NCBI RefSeq assembly: GCF_029109325.1
Contig: NZ_JAQKQJ010000024.1
Span: forward strand, 1 to 64,000
Length of the DNA: 64,000 bases
From: Nodosilinea sp. PGN35
Lineage (GTDB): Bacteria; Cyanobacteriota; Cyanobacteriia; Phormidesmidales; Phormidesmidaceae
Direction of reading: 5' to 3'
How positions within the stretch are numbered: the stretch's first letter is position 1; each line of letters begins with the position of its first letter. Shown here one piece after another: positions 1 through 8,891 of the stretch. The translations under genes were made by a program, and so were the position numbers. The notes beneath the pieces were generated by a model. That model saw nothing but the letters and a program-made list of their open reading frames with translations, was not told the origin of the DNA and searched no databases.

Positions 1-628
1 ACTGCTCGGCAAATGCTCGCATCAGCCCCGCAAAGGTCTGGCTATCGGTCTCATTGCCGCTGCCCACCTTGAACCACACCGGTATGCCGCCGTCGGCACT
101 ACAGATCAGGTTGACCAAAAACTGCTTTAACTCCGGTCGATGGTCTCGCGAATAGCCCCGACAGATCTCAATCGCTTGGGGTTCCTCAACCTCCGATGTG
201 GTCTCAGTCCCGGGCTCGGAGGCATACTCTCCGTCGAGGGCAAAGGAGGTTGAATCCAGATGGCACTGGGATACACTCACCCCAAAGCGGCTCACCGCCT
301 GCATCGCCACTTTGAGAAAAAACAGGGTTGTCCCATACTCAAACAGCTGGTCTAACACCCGCCCCAAACGGTCATCGTTGAGATGTGCTGCTGTGATGCC
401 TGCGCCCAGCAGGTGCTCGACCGGTTTGCCCTCGAAAAACTTGCTAAACAGGTACAGCGGTGCGCTGACAAACCCCAATCCATTGAGAATCATCGCTTTC
501 ACCACTTGCCCGGGGCTGATGTGGTTCAGCGGATGCGGGGTCAGAAACTCGTCGGTTAGCTCCACCAAACCGATCTCATCCACTAACGCCGCCACTAACC
601 CTAAGTGATCCAGGTTTTCTATCTTCAA
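1..628 (-). mobile_element. IS1634-type transposase, N-terminal part, cut by window edge
   Basis: The reverse strand is open from a TTG at 628 to the window edge, about 209 codons. It begins LKIENLDHLGLVAALVDEIG and continues with VVKAMILNGLGFVSAPLYLF and HLNDDRLGRVLD. This is the DUF4277-type N-terminus of IS1634/IS4-superfamily transposases. The segment CHLDSTSF (about residue 132) should hold the first Asp of the DDE catalytic triad. The C-terminus lies outside the window, so whether the element is complete cannot be told. No ATG lies near the start; TTG is the only plausible start codon. The forward-strand reading of this stretch is only an antisense shadow. The neighbour is an AT-rich cassette of possibly foreign origin. 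Confidence 0.85.
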
Positions 629-716
629 GGCGCGATCCCAATCCTTACCCTGAGCTTACCTCCGCTGACCCAAATACTCCTTTTGTCAACCTGCGGAATG
701 TCGGTTGCAAGGGTCT

Positions 717-791
717 ACGACATTCCCACTTGCGTGGGAATCTATCTAGGAGTAGCCGTCCAACCTAGATTCCTGTCTACACGAGAATGAC
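717..791. repeat. Imperfect palindromic dispersed-type repeat
   Basis: Two inverted halves face each other. The left half reads CATTCCCACTTGCGTGGGAA and continues TCTATCTAGG. The right half reads CCTAGATTCC and continues TGTCTACACGAGAATGACA, whose complement resembles the left half. The left half itself folds as ATTCCCAC-ttgc-GTGGGAAT. This is the architecture of small non-autonomous palindromic repeats or MITEs. The rest of 629-1004, between the transposase start and the ATPase stop, shows no gene. Confidence 0.6.
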
Positions 792-1004
792 AGGCCAGCT
801 AGCCGTCAAAATAGCAAATTCACATAAGTGGGATGCATCCAAAAATTACGGCTTCAACGATCAGCAGCCTGTAAGATACTGCTACTTTTAGCAATAAGGC
901 ATCCCAAAGCTAGACTTATTGCGAAAATAAGCGGGTGTTGGCTGATGAGAGAGGGTGGTAAACTTTCGATGTGTCCGCCTTTGAATGCATCAAGAACTGA
1001 AAAT

Positions 1005-3590
1005 TCAATCCATGCTCCTTGGTCTCCTTAAATATTTCATTCTTAGAGATGATTTGAATAAACGGCCCACACGCAATTGACCAGGATATCCTGGACGATC
1101 TTCAAACATCCCTACACTTTTCATCCTTTCAATTGCGTTCCTAATATCTGTGGTATTAAGACTAACCTTAGAAGCAATTTCTGCAACACATTCGTCTAGC
1201 CGAAATGGCGTTTTTAGGCCTTCAAAAGAATCAAGAAGGGATTTGACTTTCATTTGATTATCGGAGAAGTCATCTGAAAGACTAATCAAATAGTTTAGCT
1301 CAGACTGTAGCTGTCCAAGGTATTCCCTCGCTGCCGCTTCATGAGCAATGAAGATAAGATTTTGACTGATTTTTCCATTTTCGATCTGCGAACCTTGAAA
1401 AGAACCAACATCATTTGGTTTGGGATCAGCAATTACTTGCAAAAATTTATCAAACACCCGCGGATAGTATCGCAATTTATCGCTAGAGCTAATGTCGGGA
1501 CGATCACTTGCACTATCGGCAAAATATGTTTTCAAAAAAGTTTTAGTTGCTAGATTGTTTCTATTAACATTTTCAGGAAATGCCATCATTAATAATGATT
1601 CGCAGACATCAACAGGCAATGTTCCTCTTATGATTTCATCTCTATTTCTCTCTATATTTTCGATTAACTCATTAAAATTTTGTCGATACCATTCGACTCT
1701 AGATATCCTTGCTAGTAAAAAATTAAATATTTTGAGAGTGTCCCAACTCACGAGAATACTTTTACCAAAGAGCTGCTGTTCAATATTTTGATAACCTCTA
1801 CCTGCCAAGTCACTTCTTAGAAAAACTTTTATATGAATAAATTTAGAGAGTCTAGGATCTGATTCAATAATTTGAACAAATCTAAACAACGCCTCAATAT
1901 AGGGAAAAATAAGCTTAGCTGTGAAAGCTGTTTCAAAGCCGTCCATTAAGAATGTTCTTTTGTTTTCACCTGGAACTCTGTCAAGAACTTGAGCTTCTGG
2001 AGCTTCTAAGTTGCCAAAAGAATTTCGCTCTATTTCGCTAGAAAATCGCTCTGTGAGCGTTTCAGTTGAGGTGTCAGGCAAATCAACAGCAATAGCAAGC
2101 AAATGCCACCATAGTCTATCAGGGTTATCTTTATATAACTCTGCCGCTCTAGACAGTTCTAAGCTAGGCGACTTTAAACCTCTACCATCTTGGCTGTTTG
2201 AATCGACGAGTAAAGGTTCACCAATTCCAGCCTTTGATAATTCTCTAAGTAATCGTGTTTTGCCTGTACCTTTACGCCCTAAAATATAGGATATTGGATT
2301 ATTTGGAACGCTCAATTCTCTAAGAGCTTCTGTTTGAATCAAGTCGCCCTCATCCGAAGCCCCACTTGGACTAAGAGATGGATGGCTTTCTATTATTCTG
2401 CCGCTAACGTTTAAAATACTGCGAATTCTCTTAAGAGATTCAATATTGAATCCACTCAATCGTTTCTTTTCTGGTAGTCTGGTTTCTCTAAAAGCACTAT
2501 CATATGGCCAAACAATCCAATGATCTTTAAGCTCAACGGAAGATATTTCTGTTTCCTCAAAGAACTCATTCGAAGGCTCAAAGGACTCAGAAATAATTTC
2601 TGCAAGTATATCAAGCAGTTCGTCAATTTGAGCATTATTGCGTTGACGATACGAGTCAGGACTCTCATCGTCTGACTTCCACGAAACAAAAACACCGGGA
2701 TTATTAGGATTAGTCTTGAGAACCAGCTTTATAAATTGTTTGGCAGGGAGCCACTGATCATCCAGGCGAACACAAACAACTGTAGGGCCTGGAATGGTAT
2801 TCATCCAAGGTAACGTTATAGGAGAAAGGCCCGATCTATGATCAATTAGGATGGTGTCGTAAGACTTTTCAGATGCAAAGTTTATAATTTTTCTGGCAGC
2901 ATCTTCAATCAATAATGGCTCCAAGGAACATCGCAAAGCAAATGCAGAAGAGTCAATGTCGAACTCTTTGGACTTGGGTCTACAAGCTATTAAATCTACA
3001 TAGCCTCCACCTTCTGCTGGAGTTCTCACACGTTCAGGAACTATTTGAGAGGTAGCCGACTGAACAACTCCTAGTAATGTTCCTGACAAATCTCGAGATG
3101 TCCGAGCATAAAGGATATCAAGCGAAGGAGCTTCGATATCGCTATCAACGACTAGGACTTTCCATCCATCTTCTGCTAAAGATGTTGATAATAGCCCAAG
3201 AAGAGTCGAACGCGCTTGCCCACCTTTGTAACCATAAAAATGGATCACCTTAACTCTTGCAGGAGTTCTAACTTGAGAACCAACATCATCTAGCTTCTGA
3301 TCAATAAGAGCACTAAGCCAATGATGTCCTCGATCCTCATGATTTTGGTATTCAACAGAAAACTCATCTTGAGTAATTAACCGTAGTGAAAGTAAGGAAT
3401 TTCGAAGAGTCCTTCGAAGTTCAGAAACACTTACTCTAATAGAATTGCAGAAGTTAAGCTCTCGCTCATCATCCTCGAGGCAAGCAAAGCTAGGCGAAAT
3501 GCAAATCACATGCACATAGGGAAAGCGAAAAACTGTTTTGACTTCTCCAATCCTTTGTGCTGCTCTTAAGAGTTGGCTTGCGTTCATCAT
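1005..3590 (-). CDS. Large protein with ParA-like and second P-loop NTPase domains (KGGVGR-variant type)
   Basis: This 861-residue protein is of unassigned function. Residues about 115-150 read VIHFYGYKGGQARSTLLG and then VLVVDSDIEAPSLD. That is a SIMIBI/ParA-type deviant Walker A, with KGGQARS replacing KGGxGKT, followed by the expected aspartate-rich strand. It resembles the KGGVGR-variant ATPase group. A second, classical P-loop, GRKGTGKTRLL, lies near residue 440 and starts an AAA/STAND-like half. The C-terminal part is helical and may contain a winged helix; no catalytic effector motif was recognised. The start ATG overlaps the stop of the upstream small gene as ATGA, so the two are translationally coupled. 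Codon use and base composition are clearly more AT-rich than the GH63 gene next door, which suggests transfer. A defence role is inference only. Confidence 0.75.
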   Translation of the reverse strand: MMNASQLLRAAQRIGEVKTVFRFPYVHVICISPSFACLEDDERELNFCNSIRVSVSELRRTLRNSLLSLRLITQDEFSVEYQNHEDRGHHWLSALIDQKLDDVGSQVRTPARVKVIHFYGYKGGQARSTLLGLLSTSLAEDGWKVLVVDSDIEAPSLDILYARTSRDLSGTLLGVVQSATSQIVPERVRTPAEGGGYVDLIACRPKSKEFDIDSSAFALRCSLEPLLIEDAARKIINFASEKSYDTILIDHRSGLSPITLPWMNTIPGPTVVCVRLDDQWLPAKQFIKLVLKTNPNNPGVFVSWKSDDESPDSYRQRNNAQIDELLDILAEIISESFEPSNEFFEETEISSVELKDHWIVWPYDSAFRETRLPEKKRLSGFNIESLKRIRSILNVSGRIIESHPSLSPSGASDEGDLIQTEALRELSVPNNPISYILGRKGTGKTRLLRELSKAGIGEPLLVDSNSQDGRGLKSPSLELSRAAELYKDNPDRLWWHLLAIAVDLPDTSTETLTERFSSEIERNSFGNLEAPEAQVLDRVPGENKRTFLMDGFETAFTAKLIFPYIEALFRFVQIIESDPRLSKFIHIKVFLRSDLAGRGYQNIEQQLFGKSILVSWDTLKIFNFLLARISRVEWYRQNFNELIENIERNRDEIIRGTLPVDVCESLLMMAFPENVNRNNLATKTFLKTYFADSASDRPDISSSDKLRYYPRVFDKFLQVIADPKPNDVGSFQGSQIENGKISQNLIFIAHEAAAREYLGQLQSELNYLISLSDDFSDNQMKVKSLLDSFEGLKTPFRLDECVAEIASKVSLNTTDIRNAIERMKSVGMFEDRPGYPGQLRVGRLFKSSLRMKYLRRPRSMD

Positions 3591-3994
3591 AAGTTCATCC
3601 CTCTATTAAGAAGAGTGGTTTTGATATCTTTGACAATTTCTAAAACTTCTCCTAGCTGAATATCTGTAGACTTCCCGGGAAAATCATCCTCATGCCTAAG
3701 ATATCTGAGATCAGGATAGCGGTTGGCATCGATTGGAACCTCAGAACCATCTTTATAAGTACAAGATAAGTTTGCCAGCTTATCTTGTAGTTGTACGCCT
3801 AGAGAAGTCTCGCCTAGTTCATGAGTTAACCAATCTACAATGCAATGACCTCTTTTCCATAGCCCAGACTGATGGTAAAGATAATCCTTTATAGAAAGTT
3901 CTAGAACTACCAATGAACAATATAAACATAAGAGAGGAGTATCGGAACTAGCTGCTCCAACCTGAAAAGCGTTCTGATTATAGTTATGTAGCAT
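3587..3994 (-). CDS. Small helical protein coupled to the ATPase, possibly HEPN-like
   Basis: This is a 135-residue protein counted from the ATG at 3994; a TTG at 4006 would add four residues. I do not recognise it with certainty. The N-terminal half contains LELSIKDYLYHQSGLWKRGH and the C-terminal half NRYPDLRYLRHEDDFPG. This pattern recalls HEPN-type helical proteins, which often carry RYPD, but no canonical Rx4-6H RNase motif is visible. It overlaps the start of the large ATPase gene by four bases (ATGA), so the pair forms one operon. It is as AT-rich as the ATPase and differs from the surrounding genome. It could be a substrate-binding or toxin-like partner of the ATPase. Confidence 0.6.
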   Translation of the reverse strand: MLHNYNQNAFQVGAASSDTPLLCLYCSLVVLELSIKDYLYHQSGLWKRGHCIVDWLTHELGETSLGVQLQDKLANLSCTYKDGSEVPIDANRYPDLRYLRHEDDFPGKSTDIQLGEVLEIVKDIKTTLLNRGMNL

Positions 3995-4065
3995 GGTCGG
4001 TTGCAAAAGACTTCTTGCTTATTCTTGGTATTAATTATAACTTCTATTCTCGGGCGTGAAAAAAG

Positions 4066-6813
4066 CTATCCTGGTAAGGTAGTGCGATCGCCGCTGTACT
4101 CCCCCTGCTGCTGAATCAGCTTGGCCACCAGTCCCGTCCAGCCGGTCTGGTGGCTGGCCCCCAGCCCGGTTCCGCTGTCGCCGTGGAAGTATTCGTAAAA
4201 CAGCACATAGTCGCGCCAGTGGACATCGTGGTCAAATAGTGCGCTGCCGCCGTTGACCGGGCGGGCGGGCGCTGAGCTTTGCTCAAACATAGCGATCAGC
4301 CGTCGCGATAGCTCGCTGGCGACCTGCCACAGGTTCATCCACTGCCCGGAGCCGGTGGGGCACTCGACCTGGTAGTCGTCGCCCAGGTAGTGGTGAAACT
4401 TTTGCAGCGACTCGATCAGCAGGTAGTTGACCGGAAACCAGATCGGCCCCCGCCAGTTGGAGTTGCCGCCAAACAGGCCGCTGCGCGACTCGGCGGGTTC
4501 GTAGTCAACCCGGTACTCCTGGCCGTCGGCGTGGAAGCGGTAGGGGTGATCGGCGTGGTACTTCGACAGGGCGCGAATGCCGTAGTCGCTCAAGAATTCG
4601 GCCTCATCTAGCAGCTTTTCGAGCAGGCGGCGGAGGCGATCGCGCGGTTCTATATGGCCCAGGGTGGCGTAGCACAGGGCGAGCATGCGCCGCGCCCCTT
4701 GGCCCTGCGTCTCCATACAGGCGACATTGCGCTTCAGGTGGGGGCGATTTTGAATGAACCACTCCAGCCGTTCGGCAAAGTTGGGCAGCTGGGCCAGGGT
4801 ATCGGGCTCCAGGGTGATCACCGCACAGAGGGGAATCAGACCGACCATGGAGCGAATTTTCATCTGAATGCGTTGGTCTGAGGCCGACCCCGAGGGGTCG
4901 TCGCCCTCGGGCAGGTGCAGCACATCGTAGAAAAAGCCATCCTCCTCGTTCCACAGGCGGGTTTGGTCGTCGCCAATGTGGTTCATGGCGTCGGCAATGT
5001 AGATAAAGTGCTCGAAGAATTTGGTGGCCATATCTTCGTAGACCGAGTTCTCAAGGGCCAGCTCCAGGGCCATTTCCAGCATGTTGAGGCAGTACATGGC
5101 CATCCAGCTGGTGCCGTCGGACTGCTCCAGGGAGCCGCCTGTGGGCAGCGGGGCGCTGCGGTCAAACACGCCAATGTTGTCGAGGCCTAAAAAGCCGCCT
5201 TCAAACACGTTTTTGCCGTCTCTGTCTTTGCGGTTGACCCACCAGGTAAAGTTGAGCAGCAATTTTTGAAACACCCGTTCTAAAAAAGGGCGGTGGTCTA
5301 CGCTGGGCCCAGTCATCTTTTGGGCGATCTTATACACCCGCCAGGTGGCCCAGGCGTGGACGGGCGGGTTGACATCGCCAAAGGCCCACTCGTAGGCGGG
5401 CAGCTGGCCGTTGGGGTGCATATACCACTCGCGAGTTAGCAGATCGAGCTGGTGCTTGGCGAACTCGGGGTCAACCATCGCTAAAGGGATGCAGTGAAAG
5501 GCCAGATCCCACGCCGCGAACCAGGGGTATTCCCACTTGTCGGGCATGGAGATAATGTCGGCGGTGTCGAGGTGTCGCCAGTGGCGGTTGCGGTTGCGCC
5601 CCGGCGGTGGCGCTGGCATGGCCGCATCCCCTTTGAGCCACTGTTCCACGGAGTAGGTGTAGACCTGCTTGCTCCAGAGCAGGCCTGCGATCGCCTGGCG
5701 CTGAATATTGCGCTGGTCGTCACTCAGTGCCGGGGGAGTGAGGGCGGCATAGAAATCGTCGGCCTCCTGTCTGCGGGTTTGAAAAATCGCCTCAAAGGCA
5801 GCACCCAGGGGGGCGTCTACGGCGGGTTGATTGGTCAGCCGCAGGCGCACGGTCTGGCGCTCCCCTGGCCCCAGGGAAAGTTGGTAGTGGGGCGAGACTT
5901 TGGTGCCCACCAGGTCAGGATTGACCGCATTCTGCCCGTGAATGACCGCGTTGTGAATGCCGTCTTTGACGTAGGGAGAAGCATTTTCGCCCCCAAACAG
6001 GGCGGCGTAGTTGGTCTCGTTTTCGGTGAAATAGAGGGGCGGGGTCTCCCCATCAATCGAGATTCCTTCGCAGTGGAGCCAGTAGTTCCCCAGCGTGGGG
6101 TGAAATGCCTCAATCACACCATCCCCGGTCGGGGCAAACGACTGTCTGTCGCTACGTAACCTCGGCTTCTCTGCCTCGTCACCCCAGGCCCAGGTGTTGC
6201 GAAACCACAGGGTCGGCAGCAGGTGCAGCGTCGCGGCCTCTGGCCCCCGGTTGATGGCCTCAATGTGGATCAAAATGTCTTCTGGTGTCGCCTTGGCGTA
6301 TTCCACAAACACGTCGAAGTAGCGGTTTTCGTTGAAAACGCCGGTATCGAGCAGCTCGTACTCGGGCTGCTCGCGCCCGCGCCGCTGGTTTTCGGCCACC
6401 AGATCGGCGTAGGGGTATGCGGCCTGGGGGTATTTGTAGAGAAACTTCAGGTAGCTGTGGGTGGGGGTGCTATCGAGGTAAAAGTAGTATTCCTTGACGT
6501 CTTCGCCGTGGTTGCCCTGCTCCCCGGTGAGGCCAAACAGCCGCTCTTTGAGCACGGGGTCGTTGCCGTTCCACAGGGCCAGGGCAAAGCAGAGCTGCTG
6601 CTGGTTGTCGCAGATGCCGCCCAGGCCGTCTTCCCCCCAGCGGTAGGCCCGCGAGTGCGATTGCTGGTGGGAGAAATAGCCCCACGCTGCCCCCGTAGCG
6701 CTGTAGTCTTCGCGCACGGTGCCCCACTGGCGATCGCTGAGGTAGGGCCCCCACTTTTGCCAGGGCGTTTGCGACTGGTGGGCGGCTTGCAGGCGTTGGT
6801 GCTCTGGGGTCAT
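4066..6813 (-). CDS. GH63/MGH1-like glucosidase-family protein
   Basis: This is a 915-residue cytosolic-type protein without a signal peptide. It begins MTPEHQRLQAAHQSQTPWQK. It has a beta-rich N-terminal half followed by an (alpha/alpha)6 toroid typical of the mannosyl-oligosaccharide glucosidase superfamily. Recognisable segments are KWEYPWFAAWDLAFHCIPLA (about 435), GGFLGLDNIGVFDRSAPLP (about 550), LEQSDGTSWMAMYCLNMLEM (about 570) and NSNWRGPIWFPVNYLLIESL (about 790). The WDLAF and GxxWRGPIW elements match conserved GH63 regions. Such proteins occur in many cyanobacteria and are thought to act on alpha-glucosides or related oligosaccharides; the substrate is unknown. It stands alone: the next upstream gene is xseB, 258 bases away. 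Confidence 0.85.
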   Translation of the reverse strand: MTPEHQRLQAAHQSQTPWQKWGPYLSDRQWGTVREDYSATGAAWGYFSHQQSHSRAYRWGEDGLGGICDNQQQLCFALALWNGNDPVLKERLFGLTGEQGNHGEDVKEYYFYLDSTPTHSYLKFLYKYPQAAYPYADLVAENQRRGREQPEYELLDTGVFNENRYFDVFVEYAKATPEDILIHIEAINRGPEAATLHLLPTLWFRNTWAWGDEAEKPRLRSDRQSFAPTGDGVIEAFHPTLGNYWLHCEGISIDGETPPLYFTENETNYAALFGGENASPYVKDGIHNAVIHGQNAVNPDLVGTKVSPHYQLSLGPGERQTVRLRLTNQPAVDAPLGAAFEAIFQTRRQEADDFYAALTPPALSDDQRNIQRQAIAGLLWSKQVYTYSVEQWLKGDAAMPAPPPGRNRNRHWRHLDTADIISMPDKWEYPWFAAWDLAFHCIPLAMVDPEFAKHQLDLLTREWYMHPNGQLPAYEWAFGDVNPPVHAWATWRVYKIAQKMTGPSVDHRPFLERVFQKLLLNFTWWVNRKDRDGKNVFEGGFLGLDNIGVFDRSAPLPTGGSLEQSDGTSWMAMYCLNMLEMALELALENSVYEDMATKFFEHFIYIADAMNHIGDDQTRLWNEEDGFFYDVLHLPEGDDPSGSASDQRIQMKIRSMVGLIPLCAVITLEPDTLAQLPNFAERLEWFIQNRPHLKRNVACMETQGQGARRMLALCYATLGHIEPRDRLRRLLEKLLDEAEFLSDYGIRALSKYHADHPYRFHADGQEYRVDYEPAESRSGLFGGNSNWRGPIWFPVNYLLIESLQKFHHYLGDDYQVECPTGSGQWMNLWQVASELSRRLIAMFEQSSAPARPVNGGSALFDHDVHWRDYVLFYEYFHGDSGTGLGASHQTGWTGLVAKLIQQQGEYSGDRTTLPG

Positions 6814-7071
6814 GGGGGCAGCAAGAATTGGTTTTCTCTAGGATGAACTTTAATGCTGAAAATGACCGACTCATACCGAATCCTTGTTGAATACACCCGC
6901 TTTGTTAGGGGCGTAGGGGTTCCTGGTTATGAATCGGGGTTTGCCCAATTGGGGTTGCTCTAAAAATAGCCCTGGCAAGGGTGCATCGCTGACGCGGCAT
7001 GGACGATTCGCCTCAGCCATACCCAGCTTGTTCCGAGGGAGGAAATAGCGGCCAATCGCTGTTTGGAGCCG

Positions 7072-7281
7072 CTAATCGGTCAGGGTCTCAATCAGCAGAT
7101 CGACCTGCTGCTGCTTTTCTTGCAGGTAGCTCTCGCACTGGTTCAGCGCCTGCACAGCCTGCTCAAACTGAGCCAGCACCACCGCCAGGGGCAGACTGCC
7201 CGATTCGAGGTCGGCGATGATGCCTTCTACGGTGGCGACGGTGGTTTCGTAGTTCCAGGGGTCGGTGGCTTTTTTGGGCAT
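7072..7281 (-). CDS. xseB: Exodeoxyribonuclease VII small subunit
   Basis: This 69-residue protein reads WNYETTVATVEGIIADLESG near its start, followed by LPLAVVLAQFEQAVQALNQC. That is the two-helix XseB pattern, in which one small subunit coils around the large subunit XseA to give the processive single-strand exonuclease. It lies directly downstream of xseA on the same strand, but the pair is separated by about 100 bases of extremely G-rich sequence on the plus strand. Length matches the family. Confidence 0.9.
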   Translation of the reverse strand: MPKKATDPWNYETTVATVEGIIADLESGSLPLAVVLAQFEQAVQALNQCESYLQEKQQQVDLLIETLTD

Positions 7282-7285
7282 GGGT

Positions 7286-7384
7286 GGGGGGAGGGGGGGA
7301 GGGGGGGGAGGTTTACGTTTTAAGTTTTAAGGTTTGAGTTTTAAGTGGGGGAGGTGGGGGAGGTTTGAGTTTTGGGTGGGGGAG
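7286..7384. repeat. G-rich low-complexity spacer between xseA and xseB
   Basis: The plus strand is almost a run of G tracts (GTGGGGGGAGGGGGGGAGG and similar) interrupted by the repeated words TTTAAGTTTTAAGG and GTTTGAGTTTT. Units such as GTGGGGGAGG recur. The tract continues into the last codons of xseA, which encode a Thr/His/Pro tail. The plus strand could form G-quadruplexes, while the xseAB transcript would be C-rich here. Confidence 0.8.
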
Positions 7385-8626
7385 TTAGGGGGTGGGCGGG
7401 TGGGTGTGGGTGACTTGGACGGTGAGGTGGCCCTGGGCGAGCTGAATCTGGAGGGTTTCGCCGGGGGTGACGCGGCTGGCCTGGGTGACGAGCTGGTGGG
7501 CATCGTTGCGTACCAGGGCATAGCCTCGCTTAACTACAGTGTCGGGGTCAAGGGTCATCAGGTGTTGACGCAGGGCGATGGTGCGATCGCCCGCCTGACG
7601 CAGCTCCACCTGTACCCCCTGCACCAGGCGGCGCTGGAGCTGCTTGAGGTGCTGCCGCTGCTGTTGAATTCGCTGGTCTAAGCGGGTGCGCAGCAGGCGC
7701 TGGCCCAGGCGGTGCAGGTCGGTTTGGGCATCGAGCAGGTGGTCTGCGACCAGGGTTTTGAGCCGGGCGGCTCGCTGGCGGTGGCCGTCGAGCAGATCGG
7801 CCAGGGCGGGAACGGCGGCGATCGCGGCGGCGGTCGGCGTGTGGGCACAGAGATCGGCGGCCAGATCGGCCAACGATTCATCGCGCTGGTGGCCAATGCC
7901 TGTCACCACGGGGATGGGGCAGTTGGCCACGGCCCGCACCACCCGCTCGTCGTCGAAACACTCCAGGTCTTCGCTGGCCCCGCCGCCGCGAGCCAAAATT
8001 AGCACCTCGGCGCGACCGTCGCTGGCCACCCGCTCTAGGGCGGCCACGATGGAGGCCGGGGCGGTCTCACCCTGCACCGTAGCCGGTGAGAAAAGCACTC
8101 GTAGACCGGGGTGGTGGTGGCGCAGCGATCGCTGAATGTCGCCCCAGGCCGCCGCCTGGGGTGACGACACTACCGCAATCGTCTGAGGCAGGGCAGGCAG
8201 GGGGCGCTTAAACTCCGGGTCAAACAGCCCTTCGGCGGCCAGTCGCTGGCGCAGCTGGCGGTAGCGCAGGGCCTTGAGGCCGTCGCCGCTGGGCAACACC
8301 TGCCACACCGTCAGCTGGTAGCTGCTGCGCTGGGGGTAGACCTTGACCGTGCCCAGGGCGATCACCTGGTCACCCACCGTGGGCAGGGTGGTGAGTCGGG
8401 CCTGCTGGCTGCGCCAGGCCACCGCGTTGATGGCGGCTCCGGTATCGGGGTCGGTGAGGGTAAAAAACAGCCCCTTGGCGTGGGGGTTGGCGCTAGATAC
8501 TTCGCCTACAACCCAGACCTGGCGCAGGGTGGGGTCGTCTTCTAGCACAGCTTTGATGTAATCGACTAAACCGCCGACGCTCAGGGCCGCTGGAGCCGTA
8601 GCCATGGTTAACTCAGGGTTCGTCAT
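7385..8626 (-). CDS. xseA: Exodeoxyribonuclease VII large subunit
   Basis: This 413-residue protein is counted from the ATG at 8626; a TTG sits two codons upstream and another ATG at 8605. An N-terminal OB-fold is visible (LSVGGLVDYIKAVLEDDPTL, then VWVVGEVSSANPHAKGLFFT). The catalytic domain follows, with the conserved IAVVSSPQAAAWGDIQRSL and LILARGGGASEDLECFDDER segments and GIGHQRDESLADLAAD. The C-terminal part is a long helical coiled coil that binds XseB. Together with xseB it degrades single-stranded DNA in repair. The C-terminus ends in a short THTHPPTP tail encoded by the G-rich spacer repeat, which is probably a recent extension. Confidence 0.93.
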   Translation of the reverse strand: MTNPELTMATAPAALSVGGLVDYIKAVLEDDPTLRQVWVVGEVSSANPHAKGLFFTLTDPDTGAAINAVAWRSQQARLTTLPTVGDQVIALGTVKVYPQRSSYQLTVWQVLPSGDGLKALRYRQLRQRLAAEGLFDPEFKRPLPALPQTIAVVSSPQAAAWGDIQRSLRHHHPGLRVLFSPATVQGETAPASIVAALERVASDGRAEVLILARGGGASEDLECFDDERVVRAVANCPIPVVTGIGHQRDESLADLAADLCAHTPTAAAIAAVPALADLLDGHRQRAARLKTLVADHLLDAQTDLHRLGQRLLRTRLDQRIQQQRQHLKQLQRRLVQGVQVELRQAGDRTIALRQHLMTLDPDTVVKRGYALVRNDAHQLVTQASRVTPGETLQIQLAQGHLTVQVTHTHPPTP

Positions 8627-8747
8627 AGACAAGTTGCTCTACGCCAAACTCCAGTGTGGGCCAGATGGCTGGGAACATCAACCGGCTCACGGCGGCGGGC
8701 TCGCCTAGCCAAGGGTTGAGAGGTCAAAGTGTAGGGCTCACACCCCG

Positions 8748-8891
8748 CCTGACACCCAACACCCGACACCCCAAATCCCCCTAACCCCCTATCGCTAGCC
8801 TGGCCCAGGCCTATCCAAGCCTGACACCCAACACCCGACACCCCAAATCCCCCTAACCCCCTACCGCTAGCCTGGCCCAGACCTATCCAAA
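8748..8891. repeat. Two-copy 72-bp tandem duplication
   Basis: The stretch CCTGACACCCAACACCCGAC and its continuation through CCTATCCAA occurs at 8748-8819 and again at 8820-8891, with only one or two substitutions. The second copy runs into the 3' end of the diguanylate cyclase gene, whose stop lies at 8883-8885. The rest of 8633-8747 shows no gene. Confidence 0.9.

Noticed and set aside
198..608. 136-codon forward frame at the window start
   Set aside because: It is antisense to the transposase, whose reverse-strand translation matches IS1634-type proteins throughout.
5494..6159. 221-codon forward frame
   Set aside because: It is a shadow of the GH63 gene: high GC gives long antisense frames, and the sense frame has clear family motifs.
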